Of a stretch of DNA of 16,125 bases, positions 14,457 to 16,125 are shown piece after piece. Under the pieces are notes generated by a model that was not told the origin of the DNA, did no database searches, and saw only the letters and a program-made list of their open reading frames with translations. This DNA comes from Anaerolineaceae bacterium. GTDB taxonomy: Bacteria > Chloroflexota > Anaerolineae > Anaerolineales > Anaerolineaceae. The translations under genes and the position numbers were made by a program. The stretch lies in the NCBI GenBank assembly GCA_021107195.1, contig JAIOTF010000183.1, forward strand, positions 1-16,125, read 5' to 3'. Numbering within the stretch: position 1 is the stretch's first letter; each line of letters begins with the position of its first letter.

Positions 14457-14489
14457 TCCTGGCTGAGTTCCCAATTGATCTTTTGATTA

Positions 14490-14519
14490 CCGCCTCAATT
14501 TGAGGCGGCTTTTTTTATT
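14490..14519 (+). terminator. Rho-independent terminator of the membrane-protein operon
   Basis: CCGCCTCA (14490-14497) and TGAGGCGG (14501-14508) form an 8-bp stem with a 3-nt loop followed by C and seven T. Confidence 0.93.
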
Positions 14520-14586
14520 GTTCGCCCTCTCTCCAATAGTCTGTTATCATTCGTTTTGTTTTATACAAATGATTACCGAGGATTAC

Positions 14587-15477
14587 ATGAAAAACAAAGG
14601 TGTTTATTATGCGTTGGGCGCATATTTTCTATGGGGAATCCTGCCAATTTTCTGGAAACAACTGCACCATGTGCCTGCCACCCAGGCCTTTGGCTGCCGG
14701 ATTATTTCATGTCTATTGATCCTGATGCTGCTCCTGACCCTGCGCAAGGATTGGACGAATTTCAAACAGGCTGTCTTCAATCGCAAATCCATCCTGCTCT
14801 TCACCCTCACAGGCATACTGCTGGGCGCAAACTGGCTGGTTTACATCTGGGCAGTGAGTACCAACCACATCGTTGAAACCAGTCTCGGCTATTTCATCAA
14901 CCCGCTGGTCAATGTGGCCCTGGGCGTACTTTTCCTGCACGAGAAGCTGCGCTCCATGCAGTGGGTGCCGGTAGGCATGGCTACTGTCGGCGTCATCTAC
15001 CTGGCCGTGCAATACGGCGCACTGCCATGGATTGCCCTATCATTGGCGTTCACTTTTGGCTTCTACGGACTGCTAAAAAAGACCGCTCCCACCGGCGGGC
15101 TGAACAGCATGACGGTAGAAATGGCCTTTCTTGCCGTTCCGGCAAGTATTTATTTCATCATCCTCAGTGTGCGCGGTGAAAATGCGGTTGCCACGGCCAC
15201 CCCGTTCACCATGCTGCTGCTGGCTGCTACCGGGGCGGTTACTGTCACTCCTGTTTTGCTGTTCACCGCTGCCGCCCGCAGTATTCCCCTTTCATTGGTC
15301 GGTGTTTTGCAGTATATCCATCCCACATTGCAATTTTTGATTGGCGTTCTGGTATATCACGAGCCATTCACCAAAACTGACCTGGCCGGCTACGCATTTG
15401 TATGGGTTGCCCTGCTCCTCTTCTGGCTGGAAGGCATCCTCCATAGTCGCAAGGCCGCCGCAGCTTCAGGGGCTTGA
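14587..15477 (+). CDS. rarD: RarD-type EamA transporter
   Basis: A 296-residue membrane protein with about ten helices in two EamA repeats, closest to the RarD group. The start KGVYYALGAYFLWGILPIFWKQL and the segments GANWLVYIWAVSTNHIVETSLGYFINPLVNVALGVLFLHEKL and SIPLSLVGVLQYIHPTLQFLIGVLVYHEPF are characteristic. RarD proteins were named for chloramphenicol sensitivity; the natural substrate is unknown. The ATG at 14587 is preceded by GAGG. Longer in-frame starts from 14500 would run through the terminator and are rejected. It is a single gene after the terminator; no clear terminator follows. Confidence 0.92.
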   Translation: MKNKGVYYALGAYFLWGILPIFWKQLHHVPATQAFGCRIISCLLILMLLLTLRKDWTNFKQAVFNRKSILLFTLTGILLGANWLVYIWAVSTNHIVETSLGYFINPLVNVALGVLFLHEKLRSMQWVPVGMATVGVIYLAVQYGALPWIALSLAFTFGFYGLLKKTAPTGGLNSMTVEMAFLAVPASIYFIILSVRGENAVATATPFTMLLLAATGAVTVTPVLLFTAAARSIPLSLVGVLQYIHPTLQFLIGVLVYHEPFTKTDLAGYAFVWVALLLFWLEGILHSRKAAAASGA

Positions 15478-15490
15478 TCCTGGATTTTGA

Positions 15491-15994
15491 ACTGACACCT
15501 GCTATAACAGTTCTGATTTGGAAGCCGGGATTGAATTATTGCGTGAGCACCCGGACCTGGAAGTACTGGGGGGCAAAGGGGATATCTGTGCCACAAAAGC
15601 TCCAGATTTGTGGGAGAAAAACCACATTGTCTTGCGAACGGTGCCACGTTCGAACCAGAAAGCGCAAATTTCTGAAACCTTTAGATATCTTCACAATAAG
15701 ATACGCCGGTTGATTGAAACAGTAAACGGTCAATTGTCCGGGTAATTTGCAATTGAGAAAATTTTCCAGAGGCCTGACATTTTAACAAAAGAATAGTTGG
15801 TCAGTATGCGATCTCCACTGAAATGGGTTTTCCGGAGCCATCTCATTGAGGTTTACATAAATCAGTTAACAAATATTGTAGCAGCGGATATGATCCATGT
15901 TTTTATTGGACAGCGTCCAATGCCTTGTTGGAGTATGCTGAGCCAGCTACTGGCGTACCCATGTCCAGTATTGGATACTAACAAATCTATGTGA
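15491..15994 (+). pseudogene. Decayed DDE transposase (IS982/IS4-like) remnant
   Basis: A frame open from 15491 reads DLEAGIELLREHPDLEVLGG and then APDLWEKNHIVLRTVPRSNQ, followed by RRLIETVNGQLSG. This matches the C-terminal half of DDE transposases of the IS982/IS4-like kind (NQK motif, then RxxIETVNxQL). It stops at TAA 15743-15745, but the same frame continues FAIEKIFQRPDIL, stops again at TAG 15794-15796, then continues to HLIEVYINQLTNI, like the family's IYLNRLL end. The expected GDKGY is GGKGD here, so a catalytic Asp appears lost. The N-terminal half is missing. It is therefore a dead fragment, and the family name is from memory of motifs. Confidence 0.6.
15905..15921. repeat. Short inverted repeat in the insertion remnant region
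   Basis: ATTGGAC (15905-15911) and GTCCAAT (15915-15921) are perfect 7-bp arms around AGC. No T run follows. It may be part of the insertion element or chance. Confidence 0.3.
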
Positions 15995-16125
15995 AGGTCG
16001 AAAAGCAATGCCGATCAACCAACATTATAGGACTTTCACTTATGGACAAAATCAAGTAACCTAAATCCACGCTTACCAATCAGCAGTACTTGTAAAACCT
16101 AATAAACACCCCTATTAACTACCCA
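15995..16125. other. AT-rich end of window, no gene seen
   Basis: I see no open frame, RNA gene or clear terminal inverted repeat in these bases. They may hold the degraded end of the insertion element. Confidence 0.4.

Noticed and set aside
13916..14503. A 195-residue + frame overlapping the DUF4013 gene
   Set aside because: It is out of frame with the DUF4013 protein and runs through the terminator.
15797..15994. A 65-residue + frame as a separate gene
   Set aside because: It is in the same frame as the transposase remnant and continues its similarity; it begins right after an in-frame stop and has no ribosome site.

Overview
The window looks like an ordinary chromosomal stretch from a Chloroflexota bacterium, most likely class Anaerolineae. 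I infer this from a secreted CAP/LysM protein with a Thr/Pro-rich "TPTPSVTPTPTKK"-type linker, a DUF4013 membrane protein, mid-range GC content, and a mixture of Shine-Dalgarno-led and apparently leaderless genes. No rRNA, CRISPR array, prophage or toxin/defence island is visible. No single undescribed multi-gene system stands out. The unusual items are small: a frameshifted nuclease, a gene whose only well-placed start is ATC, a 29-residue upstream ORF, and several inverted repeats in promoters.

Layout. Positions 1-167 hold the 3' end of a + strand gene. Positions 176-2926 (minus) hold ribonuclease D, a beta-CASP metallo-hydrolase broken by a one-base frameshift near its 3' end, and tRNA-Ser(CGA) with its own promoter and terminator. 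An orphan OmpR-type response regulator (3039-3713, +) diverges from rnd and meets a four-helix membrane protein (3790-4539, -) at a bidirectional terminator. That membrane protein has a strong promoter carrying LexA/TetR-like inverted repeats. Further minus-strand single genes follow, each with its own promoter and/or terminator: an aldo/keto reductase, a small leader ORF plus a dimethylargininase-like hydrolase, a cold-shock protein with a ~97-nt leader, an EamA transporter, and a CAP-LysM surface protein. A 79-residue unknown protein lies downstream of an Rrf2-type Fe-S regulator.

From 10.5 kb onward the genes read on +: a hot-dog thioesterase and an M42 metallopeptidase (an operon), a large polytopic membrane protein and a DUF4013 membrane protein (an operon ending at a clear terminator), then a RarD-type EamA transporter. 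The last ~650 bases hold a decayed DDE transposase with in-frame stops, followed by sequence with no recognisable gene.

Functionally, rnd, the beta-CASP protein and the tRNA form an RNA-metabolism group. The other genes are mostly independent: transport, small-molecule enzymes, envelope proteins and regulators. All calls come from reading the sequence; no database search was run.
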